Shown in pieces: positions 49,934 through 63,569 of a DNA stretch of 64,000 nt. The notes beneath the pieces were generated by a model. The model did no database searches and had not been told where the DNA came from. It saw nothing but the letters and a program-made list of their open reading frames with translations. The translations under genes and the position numbers were made by a program. Each line of letters begins with the position of its first letter. Positions within the stretch are counted from its first letter, which is position 1. The stretch is from Amaurobius ferox (Eukaryota > Arthropoda > Arachnida > Araneae > Amaurobiidae): the NCBI GenBank assembly GCA_951213105.1, contig OX578142.1:3240649-3304648 (forward strand), given 5' to 3'.

Positions 49934-51465
49934 GGAACCAACTGAAAAACTCTCGAACGGCTGGCATAAAAAGGATTATTTGTGATCTCTTTTCTTCCTC
50001 TCGGTCTGCTCCTCGAGGCGTGCGCGCAAAGTCCGCAGTCGCGGACGGCCGCCCCTTTGCTTTTCCCAGTTTCGCGCGCAGCGCGAAACTGGGAAAAAGG
50101 CCCCTCCCCGCGGCCGGGAGCGACGGAGGACTTCGCGCCCACGCCGAGAGGAGCAGACCGAGAGGAAGAAAAAAAACGGGGAAGATAGGGAAGAAATAGA
50201 AAAAAATCTGAGAGAGGGAGAGCGTGAGCGAGCAGATCTGAAACACAATGCATATCAAAATGAAGGTATTTAAAAAGTGGACGTAGGGTTAAGCCCAGGG
50301 AAAATTTTCTCAGTTTTTCGATCCGGGGCTTAGTTTTCGAGATATTTTGATTTTTAAAGTTTATTATTTAAGAGTTAATTAAGGGGTCAATTAATTATTT
50401 CGTCGTAACCCGTTCACACAATATACCGAATTAATCAGCACGATGAGAGGAGTCCGAATCTCTCAAAATCTCGCGCTTATGTGTCCTGATACAGTCAGAA
50501 ATTATTGTAAAGGGAGTAGCCAATCAGAACTCTAATAATCTATTCGATTCGATTGCCAACTCGCAATCCAGATAAAGATGGTGCGAGGTCAGCTGATGAC
50601 GTCAGAAACACAATATCTTGATCCAAAGACTCTTAATCCCCCGATGATATTTTCGATCAGCAAGAAACCTATTTGTGTGAAAATTCATCAGGAACGTGCT
50701 AAAATATACAACAAACAAGTGAAAATTTTCTCAGTTTTTCGATCCGGGGCTTAGTTTTCGAGATATTTTGATTTTTAAAGTTTATTATTTAAGAGTTAAT
50801 TAAGGGGTCAATTAATTATTTCGTCGTAACCCGTTCACACAATATACCGAATTAATCAGCACGATGAGAGGAGTCCGAATCTCTCAAAATCTCGCGCTTA
50901 TGTGTCCTGATACAGTCAGAAATTATTGTAAAGGGAGTAGCCAATCAGAACTCTAATAATCTATTCGATTCGATTGCCAACTCGCAATCCAGATAAAGAT
51001 GGTGCGAGGTCAGCTGATGACGTCAGAATCACAATATCTTGATCCAAAGACTCTTAATCCCCCGATGATATTTTCGATCAGCAAGAAACCTATTTGTGTG
51101 AAAATTCATCAGGAACGTGCTAAAATATACAACAAACAAGTGAAAACATTAGCTACCAGAATTTTTTTTAATTCCATGGAACTATGGTTTATATTTAAGG
51201 AATGATATATATATATTGTAGTCCGCGATCGCATATTATGTATCTGATGCATTCTGCCGAAATGTTATCATTTGCTTAATCTGCTGGAGAAGGATTCGGG
51301 TTCGCATTCATGGATCCTGGGTGTAGCTTAGTTATCAGACGTTTGCGGTGAACGTTTGAGGCGACGGCTACCTAGGCCTGACTCAATTGAGAAGTGAATG
51401 CTGGGCTCTAATATTTTGGCTATTTTTTGGCAAAAAGTTAGGGCCCCATCTTTAATATTAATGTT
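49934..51465 (+). repeat. Satellite monomer #39 (1,532 bp)
   Basis: Duplication at 50305-51146; gatctctttt; gaatca and ccgaaat. Confidence 0.95.
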
Positions 51466-52997
51466 GGAACCAACTGAAAAACTCTCGAACGGCTGGCATA
51501 AAAAGGATTATTTGTGATCTCTTTTCTTCCTCTCGGTCTGCTCCTCGAGGCGTGCGCGCAAAGTCCGCAGTCGCGGACGGCCGCCCCTTTGCTTTTCCCA
51601 GTATCGCGCGCAGCGCGAAACTGGGAAAAAGGCCCCTCCCCGCGGCCGGGAGCGACGGAGGACTTCGCGCCCACGCCGAGAGGAGCAGACCGAGAGGAAG
51701 AAAAAAAACGGGGAAGATAGGGAAGAAATAGAAAAAAATCTGAGAGAGGGAGAGCGTGAGCGAGCAGATCTGAAACACAATGCATATCAAAATGAAGGTA
51801 TTTAAAAAGTGGACGTAGGGTTAAGCCCAGGGAAAATTTTCTCAGTTTTTCGATCCGGGGCTTAGTTTTCGAGATATTTTGATTTTTAAAGTTTATTATT
51901 TAAGAGTTAATTAAGGGGTCAATTAATTATTTCGTCGTAACCCGTTCACACAATATACCGAATTAATCAGCACGATGAGAGGAGTCCGAATCTCTCAAAA
52001 TCTCGCGCTTATGTGTCCTGATACAGTCAGAAATTATTGTAAAGGGAGTAGCCAATCAGAACTCTAATAATCTATTCGATTCGATTGCCAACTCGCAATC
52101 CAGATAAAGATGGTGCGAGGTCAGCTGATGACGTCAGAAACACAATATCTTGATCCAAAGACTCTTAATCCCCCGATGATATTTTCGATCAGCAAGAAAC
52201 CTATTTGTGTGAAAATTCATCAGGAACGTGCTAAAATATACAACAAACAAGTGAAAATTTTCTCAGTTTTTCGATCCGGGGCTTAGTTTTCGAGATATTT
52301 TGATTTTTAAAGTTTATTATTTAAGAGTTAATTAAGGGGTCAATTAATTATTTCGTCGTAACCCGTTCACACAATATACCGAATTAATCAGCACGATGAG
52401 AGGAGTCCGAATCTCTCAAAATCTCGCGCTTATGTGTCCTGATACAGTCAGAAATTATTGTAAAGGGAGTAGCCAATCAGAACTCTAATAATCTATTCGA
52501 TTCGATTGCCAACTCGCAATCCAGATAAAGATGGTGCGAGGTCAGCTGATGACGTCAGAATCACAATATCTTGATCCAAAGACTCTTAATCCCCCGATGA
52601 TATTTTCGATCAGCAAGAAACCTATTTGTGTGAAAATTCATCAGGAACGTGCTAAAATATACAACAAACAAGTGAAAACATTAGCTACCAGAATTTTTTT
52701 TAATTCCATGGAACTATGGTTTATATTTAAGGAATGATATATATATATTGTAGTCCGCGATCGCATATTATGTATCTGATGCATTCTGCCGAAATGTTAT
52801 CATTTGCTTAATCTGCTGGAGAAGGATTCGGGTTCGCATTCATGGATCCTGGGTGTAGCTTAGTTATCAGACGTTTGCGGTGAACGTTTGAGGCGACGGC
52901 TACCTAGGCCTGACTCAATTGAGAAGTGAATGCTGGGCTCTAATATTTTGGCTATTTTTTGGCAAAAAGTTAGGGCCCCATCTTTAATATTAATGTT
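51466..52997 (+). repeat. Satellite monomer #40 (1,532 bp)
   Basis: Duplication at 51837-52678; gatctctttt; T to A at 51603 in the inner hairpin, shared only with #45. Confidence 0.95.
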
Positions 52998-54108
52998 GGA
53001 ACCAACTGAAAAACTCTCGAACGGCTGGCATAAAAAGGATTATTTGTGCTCTCTTTTCTTCCTCTCGGTCTGCTCCTCGAGGCGTGCGCGCAAAGTCCGC
53101 AGTCGCGGACGGCCGCCCCTTTGCTTTTCCCAGTTTCGCGCGCAGCGCGAAACTGGGAAAAAGGCCCCTCCCCGCGGCCGGGAGCGACGGAGGACTTCGC
53201 GCCCACGCCGAGAGGAGCAGACCGAGAGGAAGAAAAAAAACGGGGAAGATAGGGAAGAAATAGAAAAAAATCTGAGAGAGGGAGAGCGTGAGCGAGCAGA
53301 TCTGAAACACAATGCATATCAAAATGAAGGTATTTAAAAAGTGGACGTAGGGTTAAGCCCAGGGAAAATTTTCTCAGTTTTTCGATCCGGGGCTTAGTTT
53401 TCGATATATTTTGATTTTTAAAGTTTATTATTTAAGAGTTAATTAAGGGGTCAATTAATTATTTCGTCGTAACCCGTTCACACAATATACCGAATTAATC
53501 AGCACGATGAGAGGAGTCCGAATCTCTCAAAATCTCGCGCTTATGTGTCCTGATACAGTCAGAAATTATTGTAAAGGGAGTAGCCAATCAGAACTCTAAT
53601 AATCTATTCGATTCGATTGCCAACTCGCAATCCAGATAAAGATGGTGCGAGGTCAGCTAATGACGTCAGAAACACAATATCTTGATCCAAAGACTCTTAA
53701 TCCCCCGATGATATTTTCGATCAGCAAGAAACCTATTTGTGTGAAAATTCATCAGGAACGTGCTAAAATATACAACAAACAAGTGAAAACATTAGCTACC
53801 AGAATTTTTTTTAATTCCATGGAACTATGGTTTATATTTAAGGAATGATATATATATATTGTAGTCCGCGATCGCATATTATGTATCTGATGCATTCTGC
53901 CTAAATGTTATCATTTGCTTAATCTGCTGGAGAAGGATTCGGGTTCGCATTCATGGATCCTGGGTGTAGCTTAGTTATCAGACGTTTGCGGTGAACGTTT
54001 GAGGCGACGGCTACCTAGGCCTGACTCAATTGAGAAGTGAATGCTGGGCTCTAATATTTTGGCTATTTTTTGGCAAAAAGTTAGGGCCCCATCTTTAATA
54101 TTAATGTT
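52998..54108 (+). repeat. Satellite monomer #41 (1,111 bp)
   Basis: gctctctttt; cgatata at 53405; G to A at 53659, shared only with #46. Confidence 0.95.
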
Positions 54109-55640
54109 GGAACCAACTGAAAAACTCTCGAACGGCTGGCATAAAAAGGATTATTTGTGATCTCTTTTCTTCCTCTCGGTCTGCTCCTCGAGGCGTGCGC
54201 GCAAAGTCCGCAGTCGCGGACGGCCGCCCCTTTGCTTTTCCCAGTTTCGCGCGCAGCGCGAAACTGGGAAAAAGGCCCCTCCCCGCGGCCGGGAGCGACG
54301 GAGGACTTCGCGCCCACGCCGAGAGGAGCAGACCGAGAGGAAGAAAAAAAACGGGGAAGATAGGGAAGAAATAGAAAAAAATCTGAGAGAGGGAGAGCGT
54401 GAGCGAGCAGATCTGAAACACAATGCATATCAAAATGAAGGTATTTAAAAAGTGGACGTAGGGTTAAGCCCAGGGAAAATTTTCTCAGTTTTTCGATCCG
54501 GGGCTTAGTTTTCGAGATATTTTGATTTTTAAAGTTTATTATTTAAGAGTTAATTAAGGGGTCAATTAATTATTTCGTCGTAACCCGTTCACACAATATA
54601 CCGAATTAATCAGCACGATGAGAGGAGTCCGAATCTCTCAAAATCTCGCGCTTATGTGTCCTGATACAGTCAGAAATTATTGTAAAGGGAGTAGCCAATC
54701 AGAACTCTAATAATCTATTCGATTCGATTGCCAACTCGCAATCCAGATAAAGATGGTGCGAGGTCAGCTGATGACGTCAGAAACACAATATCTTGATCCA
54801 AAGACTCTTAATCCCCCGATGATATTTTCGATCAGCAAGAAACCTATTTGTGTGAAAATTCATCAGGAACGTGCTAAAATATACAACAAACAAGTGAAAA
54901 TTTTCTCAGTTTTTCGATCCGGGGCTTAGTTTTCGAGATATTTTGATTTTTAAAGTTTATTATTTAAGAGTTAATTAAGGGGTCAATTAATTATTTCGTC
55001 GTAACCCGTTCACACAATATACCGAATTAATCAGCACGATGAGAGGAGTCCGAATCTCTCAAAATCTCGCGCTTATGTGTCCTGATACAGTCAGAAATTA
55101 TTGTAAAGGGAGTAGCCAATCAGAACTCTAATAATCTATTCGATTCGATTGCCAACTCGCAATCCAGATAAAGATGGTGCGAGGTCAGCTGATGACGTCA
55201 GAATCACAATATCTTGATCCAAAGACTCTTAATCCCCCGATGATATTTTCGATCAGCAAGAAACCTATTTGTGTGAAAATTCATCAGGAACGTGCTAAAA
55301 TATACAACAAACAAGTGAAAACATTAGCTACCAGAATTTTTTTTAATTCCATGGAACTATGGTTTATATTTAAGGAATGATATATATATATTGTAGTCCG
55401 CGATCGCATATTATGTATCTGATGCATTCTGCCGAAATGTTATCATTTGCTTAATCTGCTGGAGAAGGATTCGGGTTCGCATTCATGGATCCTGGGTGTA
55501 GCTTAGTTATCAGACGTTTGCGGTGAACGTTTGAGGCGACGGCTACCTAGGCCTGACTCAATTGAGAAGTGAATGCTGGGCTCTAATATTTTGGCTATTT
55601 TTTGGCAAAAAGTTAGGGCCCCATCTTTAATATTAATGTT
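54109..55640 (+). repeat. Satellite monomer #42 (1,532 bp)
   Basis: Duplication at 54480-55321; gatctctttt; gaatca and ccgaaat. Confidence 0.95.
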
Positions 55641-56751
55641 GGAACCAACTGAAAAACTCTCGAACGGCTGGCATAAAAAGGATTATTTGTGCTCTCTTTT
55701 CTTCCTCTCGGTCTGCTCCTCGAGGCGTGCGCGCAAAGTCCGCAGTCGCGGACGGCCGCCCCTTTGCTTTTCCCAGTTTCGCGCGCAGCGCGAAACTGGG
55801 AAAAAGGCCCCTCCCCGCGGCCGGGAGCGACGGAGGACTTCGCGCCCACGCCGAGAGGAGCAGACCGAGAGGAAGAAAAAAAACGGGGAAGATAGGGAAG
55901 AAATAGAAAAAAATCTGAGAGAGGGAGAGCGTGAGCGAGCAGATCTGAAACACAATGCATATCAAAATGAAGGTATTTAAAAAGTGGACGTAGGGTTAAG
56001 CCCAGGGAAAATTTTCTCAGTTTTTCGATCCGGGGCTTAGTTTTCGATATATTTTGATTTTTAAAGTTTATTATTTAAGAGTTAATTAAGGGGTCAATTA
56101 ATTATTTCGTCGTAACCCGTTCACACAATATACCGAATTAATCAGCACGATGAGAGGAGTCCGAATCTCTCAAAATCTCGCGCTTATGTGTCCTGATACA
56201 GTCAGAAATTATTGTAAAGGGAGTAGCCAATCAGAACTCTAATAATCTATTCGATTCGATTGCCAACTCGCAATCCAGATAAAGATGGTGCGAGGTCAGC
56301 TGATGACGTCAGAAACACAATATCTTGATCCAAAGACTCTTAATCCCCCGATGATATTTTCGATCAGCAAGAAACCTATTTGTGTGAAAATTCATCAGGA
56401 ACGTGCTAAAATATACAACAAACAAGTGAAAACATTAGCTACCAGAATTTTTTTTAATTCCATGGAACTATGGTTTATATTTAAGGAATGATATATATAT
56501 ATTGTAGTCCGCGATCGCATATTATGTATCTGATGCATTCTGCCTAAATGTTATCATTTGCTTAATCTGCTGGAGAAGGATTCGGGTTCGCATTCATGGA
56601 TCCTGGGTGTAGCTTAGTTATCAGACGTTTGCGGTGAACGTTTGAGGCGACGGCTACCTAGGCCTGACTCAATTGAGAAGTGAATGCTGGGCTCTAATAT
56701 TTTGGCTATTTTTTGGCAAAAAGTTAGGGCCCCATCTTTAATATTAATGTT
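55641..56751 (+). repeat. Satellite monomer #43 (1,111 bp)
   Basis: gctctctttt; cgatata at 56048; gaaaca and cctaaat. Confidence 0.95.
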
Positions 56752-58283
56752 GGAACCAACTGAAAAACTCTCGAACGGCTGGCATAAAAAGGATTATTTG
56801 TGATCTCTTTTCTTCCTCTCGGTCTGCTCCTCGAGGCGTGCGCGCAAAGTCCGCAGTCGCGGACGGCCGCCCCTTTGCTTTTCCCAGTTTCGCGCGCAGC
56901 GCGAAACTGGGAAAAAGGCCCCTCCCCGCGGCCGGGAGCGACGGAGGACTTCGCGCCCACGCCGAGAGGAGCAGACCGAGAGGAAGAAAAAAAACGGGGA
57001 AGATAGGGAAGAAATAGAAAAAAATCTGAGAGAGGGAGAGCGTGAGCGAGCAGATCTGAAACACAATGCATATCAAAATGAAGGTATTTAAAAAGTGGAC
57101 GTAGGGTTAAGCCCAGGGAAAATTTTCTCAGTTTTTCGATCCGGGGCTTAGTTTTCGAGATATTTTGATTTTTAAAGTTTATTATTTAAGAGTTAATTAA
57201 GGGGTCAATTAATTATTTCGTCGTAACCCGTTCACACAATATACCGAATTAATCAGCACGATGAGAGGAGTCCGAATCTCTCAAAATCTCGCGCTTATGT
57301 GTCCTGATACAGTCAGAAATTATTGTAAAGGGAGTAGCCAATCAGAACTCTAATAATCTATTCGATTCGATTGCCAACTCGCAATCCAGATAAAGATGGT
57401 GCGAGGTCAGCTGATGACGTCAGAAACACAATATCTTGATCCAAAGACTCTTAATCCCCCGATGATATTTTCGATCAGCAAGAAACCTATTTGTGTGAAA
57501 ATTCATCAGGAACGTGCTAAAATATACAACAAACAAGTGAAAATTTTCTCAGTTTTTCGATCCGGGGCTTAGTTTTCGAGATATTTTGATTTTTAAAGTT
57601 TATTATTTAAGAGTTAATTAAGGGGTCAATTAATTATTTCGTCGTAACCCGTTCACACAATATACCGAATTAATCAGCACGATGAGAGGAGTCCGAATCT
57701 CTCAAAATCTCGCGCTTATGTGTCCTGATACAGTCAGAAATTATTGTAAAGGGAGTAGCCAATCAGAACTCTAATAATCTATTCGATTCGATTGCCAACT
57801 CGCAATCCAGATAAAGATGGTGCGAGGTCAGCTGATGACGTCAGAATCACAATATCTTGATCCAAAGACTCTTAATCCCCCGATGATATTTTCGATCAGC
57901 AAGAAACCTATTTGTGTGAAAATTCATCAGGAACGTGCTAAAATATACAACAAACAAGTGAAAACATTAGCTACCAGAATTTTTTTTAATTCCATGGAAC
58001 TATGGTTTATATTTAAGGAATGATATATATATATTGTAGTCCGCGATCGCATATTATGTATCTGATGCATTCTGCCGAAATGTTATCATTTGCTTAATCT
58101 GCTGGAGAAGGATTCGGGTTCGCATTCATGGATCCTGGGTGTAGCTTAGTTATCAGACGTTTGCGGTGAACGTTTGAGGCGACGGCTACCTAGGCCTGAC
58201 TCAATTGAGAAGTGAATGCTGGGCTCTAATATTTTGGCTATTTTTTGGCAAAAAGTTAGGGCCCCATCTTTAATATTAATGTT
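56752..58283 (+). repeat. Satellite monomer #44 (1,532 bp)
   Basis: As #39, one 6,818-bp HOR later; duplication at 57123-57964. Confidence 0.95.
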
Positions 58284-59815
58284 GGAACCAACTGAAAAAC
58301 TCTCGAACGGCTGGCATAAAAAGGATTATTTGTGATCTCTTTTCTTCCTCTCGGTCTGCTCCTCGAGGCGTGCGCGCAAAGTCCGCAGTCGCGGACGGCC
58401 GCCCCTTTGCTTTTCCCAGTATCGCGCGCAGCGCGAAACTGGGAAAAAGGCCCCTCCCCGCGGCCGGGAGCGACGGAGGACTTCGCGCCCACGCCGAGAG
58501 GAGCAGACCGAGAGGAAGAAAAAAAACGGGGAAGATAGGGAAGAAATAGAAAAAAATCTGAGAGAGGGAGAGCGTGAGCGAGCAGATCTGAAACACAATG
58601 CATATCAAAATGAAGGTATTTAAAAAGTGGACGTAGGGTTAAGCCCAGGGAAAATTTTCTCAGTTTTTCGATCCGGGGCTTAGTTTTCGAGATATTTTGA
58701 TTTTTAAAGTTTATTATTTAAGAGTTAATTAAGGGGTCAATTAATTATTTCGTCGTAACCCGTTCACACAATATACCGAATTAATCAGCACGATGAGAGG
58801 AGTCCGAATCTCTCAAAATCTCGCGCTTATGTGTCCTGATACAGTCAGAAATTATTGTAAAGGGAGTAGCCAATCAGAACTCTAATAATCTATTCGATTC
58901 GATTGCCAACTCGCAATCCAGATAAAGATGGTGCGAGGTCAGCTGATGACGTCAGAAACACAATATCTTGATCCAAAGACTCTTAATCCCCCGATGATAT
59001 TTTCGATCAGCAAGAAACCTATTTGTGTGAAAATTCATCAGGAACGTGCTAAAATATACAACAAACAAGTGAAAATTTTCTCAGTTTTTCGATCCGGGGC
59101 TTAGTTTTCGAGATATTTTGATTTTTAAAGTTTATTATTTAAGAGTTAATTAAGGGGTCAATTAATTATTTCGTCGTAACCCGTTCACACAATATACCGA
59201 ATTAATCAGCACGATGAGAGGAGTCCGAATCTCTCAAAATCTCGCGCTTATGTGTCCTGATACAGTCAGAAATTATTGTAAAGGGAGTAGCCAATCAGAA
59301 CTCTAATAATCTATTCGATTCGATTGCCAACTCGCAATCCAGATAAAGATGGTGCGAGGTCAGCTGATGACGTCAGAATCACAATATCTTGATCCAAAGA
59401 CTCTTAATCCCCCGATGATATTTTCGATCAGCAAGAAACCTATTTGTGTGAAAATTCATCAGGAACGTGCTAAAATATACAACAAACAAGTGAAAACATT
59501 AGCTACCAGAATTTTTTTTAATTCCATGGAACTATGGTTTATATTTAAGGAATGATATATATATATTGTAGTCCGCGATCGCATATTATGTATCTGATGC
59601 ATTCTGCCGAAATGTTATCATTTGCTTAATCTGCTGGAGAAGGATTCGGGTTCGCATTCATGGATCCTGGGTGTAGCTTAGTTATCAGACGTTTGCGGTG
59701 AACGTTTGAGGCGACGGCTACCTAGGCCTGACTCAATTGAGAAGTGAATGCTGGGCTCTAATATTTTGGCTATTTTTTGGCAAAAAGTTAGGGCCCCATC
59801 TTTAATATTAATGTT
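58284..59815 (+). repeat. Satellite monomer #45 (1,532 bp)
   Basis: As #40, with the same change at 58421; duplication at 58655-59496. Confidence 0.95.
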
Positions 59816-60926
59816 GGAACCAACTGAAAAACTCTCGAACGGCTGGCATAAAAAGGATTATTTGTGCTCTCTTTTCTTCCTCTCGGTCTGCTCCTCGAGG
59901 CGTGCGCGCAAAGTCCGCAGTCGCGGACGGCCGCCCCTTTGCTTTTCCCAGTTTCGCGCGCAGCGCGAAACTGGGAAAAAGGCCCCTCCCCGCGGCCGGG
60001 AGCGACGGAGGACTTCGCGCCCACGCCGAGAGGAGCAGACCGAGAGGAAGAAAAAAAACGGGGAAGATAGGGAAGAAATAGAAAAAAATCTGAGAGAGGG
60101 AGAGCGTGAGCGAGCAGATCTGAAACACAATGCATATCAAAATGAAGGTATTTAAAAAGTGGACGTAGGGTTAAGCCCAGGGAAAATTTTCTCAGTTTTT
60201 CGATCCGGGGCTTAGTTTTCGATATATTTTGATTTTTAAAGTTTATTATTTAAGAGTTAATTAAGGGGTCAATTAATTATTTCGTCGTAACCCGTTCACA
60301 CAATATACCGAATTAATCAGCACGATGAGAGGAGTCCGAATCTCTCAAAATCTCGCGCTTATGTGTCCTGATACAGTCAGAAATTATTGTAAAGGGAGTA
60401 GCCAATCAGAACTCTAATAATCTATTCGATTCGATTGCCAACTCGCAATCCAGATAAAGATGGTGCGAGGTCAGCTAATGACGTCAGAAACACAATATCT
60501 TGATCCAAAGACTCTTAATCCCCCGATGATATTTTCGATCAGCAAGAAACCTATTTGTGTGAAAATTCATCAGGAACGTGCTAAAATATACAACAAACAA
60601 GTGAAAACATTAGCTACCAGAATTTTTTTTAATTCCATGGAACTATGGTTTATATTTAAGGAATGATATATATATATTGTAGTCCGCGATCGCATATTAT
60701 GTATCTGATGCATTCTGCCTAAATGTTATCATTTGCTTAATCTGCTGGAGAAGGATTCGGGTTCGCATTCATGGATCCTGGGTGTAGCTTAGTTATCAGA
60801 CGTTTGCGGTGAACGTTTGAGGCGACGGCTACCTAGGCCTGACTCAATTGAGAAGTGAATGCTGGGCTCTAATATTTTGGCTATTTTTTGGCAAAAAGTT
60901 AGGGCCCCATCTTTAATATTAATGTT
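59816..60926 (+). repeat. Satellite monomer #46 (1,111 bp)
   Basis: As #41, with changes at 60223 and 60477. Confidence 0.95.
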
Positions 60927-62458
60927 GGAACCAACTGAAAAACTCTCGAACGGCTGGCATAAAAAGGATTATTTGTGATCTCTTTTCTTCCTCTCGGTCT
61001 GCTCCTCGAGGCGTGCGCGCAAAGTCCGCAGTCGCGGACGGCCGCCCCTTTGCTTTTCCCAGTTTCGCGCGCAGCGCGAAACTGGGAAAAAGGCCCCTCC
61101 CCGCGGCCGGGAGCGACGGAGGACTTCGCGCCCACGCCGAGAGGAGCAGACCGAGAGGAAGAAAAAAAACGGGGAAGATAGGGAAGAAATAGAAAAAAAT
61201 CTGAGAGAGGGAGAGCGTGAGCGAGCAGATCTGAAACACAATGCATATCAAAATGAAGGTATTTAAAAAGTGGACGTAGGGTTAAGCCCAGGGAAAATTT
61301 TCTCAGTTTTTCGATCCGGGGCTTAGTTTTCGAGATATTTTGATTTTTAAAGTTTATTATTTAAGAGTTAATTAAGGGGTCAATTAATTATTTCGTCGTA
61401 ACCCGTTCACACAATATACCGAATTAATCAGCACGATGAGAGGAGTCCGAATCTCTCAAAATCTCGCGCTTATGTGTCCTGATACAGTCAGAAATTATTG
61501 TAAAGGGAGTAGCCAATCAGAACTCTAATAATCTATTCGATTCGATTGCCAACTCGCAATCCAGATAAAGATGGTGCGAGGTCAGCTGATGACGTCAGAA
61601 ACACAATATCTTGATCCAAAGACTCTTAATCCCCCGATGATATTTTCGATCAGCAAGAAACCTATTTGTGTGAAAATTCATCAGGAACGTGCTAAAATAT
61701 ACAACAAACAAGTGAAAATTTTCTCAGTTTTTCGATCCGGGGCTTAGTTTTCGAGATATTTTGATTTTTAAAGTTTATTATTTAAGAGTTAATTAAGGGG
61801 TCAATTAATTATTTCGTCGTAACCCGTTCACACAATATACCGAATTAATCAGCACGATGAGAGGAGTCCGAATCTCTCAAAATCTCGCGCTTATGTGTCC
61901 TGATACAGTCAGAAATTATTGTAAAGGGAGTAGCCAATCAGAACTCTAATAATCTATTCGATTCGATTGCCAACTCGCAATCCAGATAAAGATGGTGCGA
62001 GGTCAGCTGATGACGTCAGAATCACAATATCTTGATCCAAAGACTCTTAATCCCCCGATGATATTTTCGATCAGCAAGAAACCTATTTGTGTGAAAATTC
62101 ATCAGGAACGTGCTAAAATATACAACAAACAAGTGAAAACATTAGCTACCAGAATTTTTTTTAATTCCATGGAACTATGGTTTATATTTAAGGAATGATA
62201 TATATATATTGTAGTCCGCGATCGCATATTATGTATCTGATGCATTCTGCCGAAATGTTATCATTTGCTTAATCTGCTGGAGAAGGATTCGGGTTCGCAT
62301 TCATGGATCCTGGGTGTAGCTTAGTTATCAGACGTTTGCGGTGAACGTTTGAGGCGACGGCTACCTAGGCCTGACTCAATTGAGAAGTGAATGCTGGGCT
62401 CTAATATTTTGGCTATTTTTTGGCAAAAAGTTAGGGCCCCATCTTTAATATTAATGTT
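60927..62458 (+). repeat. Satellite monomer #47 (1,532 bp)
   Basis: As #42; duplication at 61298-62139. Confidence 0.95.
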
Positions 62459-63569
62459 GGAACCAACTGAAAAACTCTCGAACGGCTGGCATAAAAAGGA
62501 TTATTTGTGCTCTCTTTTCTTCCTCTCGGTCTGCTCCTCGAGGCGTGCGCGCAAAGTCCGCAGTCGCGGACGGCCGCCCCTTTGCTTTTCCCAGTTTCGC
62601 GCGCAGCGCGAAACTGGGAAAAAGGCCCCTCCCCGCGGCCGGGAGCGACGGAGGACTTCGCGCCCACGCCGAGAGGAGCAGACCGAGAGGAAGAAAAAAA
62701 ACGGGGAAGATAGGGAAGAAATAGAAAAAAATCTGAGAGAGGGAGAGCGTGAGCGAGCAGATCTGAAACACAATGCATATCAAAATGAAGGTATTTAAAA
62801 AGTGGACGTAGGGTTAAGCCCAGGGAAAATTTTCTCAGTTTTTCGATCCGGGGCTTAGTTTTCGATATATTTTGATTTTTAAAGTTTATTATTTAAGAGT
62901 TAATTAAGGGGTCAATTAATTATTTCGTCGTAACCCGTTCACACAATATACCGAATTAATCAGCACGATGAGAGGAGTCCGAATCTCTCAAAATCTCGCG
63001 CTTATGTGTCCTGATACAGTCAGAAATTATTGTAAAGGGAGTAGCCAATCAGAACTCTAATAATCTATTCGATTCGATTGCCAACTCGCAATCCAGATAA
63101 AGATGGTGCGAGGTCAGCTGATGACGTCAGAAACACAATATCTTGATCCAAAGACTCTTAATCCCCCGATGATATTTTCGATCAGCAAGAAACCTATTTG
63201 TGTGAAAATTCATCAGGAACGTGCTAAAATATACAACAAACAAGTGAAAACATTAGCTACCAGAATTTTTTTTAATTCCATGGAACTATGGTTTATATTT
63301 AAGGAATGATATATATATATTGTAGTCCGCGATCGCATATTATGTATCTGATGCATTCTGCCTAAATGTTATCATTTGCTTAATCTGCTGGAGAAGGATT
63401 CGGGTTCGCATTCATGGATCCTGGGTGTAGCTTAGTTATCAGACGTTTGCGGTGAACGTTTGAGGCGACGGCTACCTAGGCCTGACTCAATTGAGAAGTG
63501 AATGCTGGGCTCTAATATTTTGGCTATTTTTTGGCAAAAAGTTAGGGCCCCATCTTTAATATTAATGTT
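62459..63569 (+). repeat. Satellite monomer #48 (1,111 bp)
   Basis: As #43; cgatata at 62866. Confidence 0.95.
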
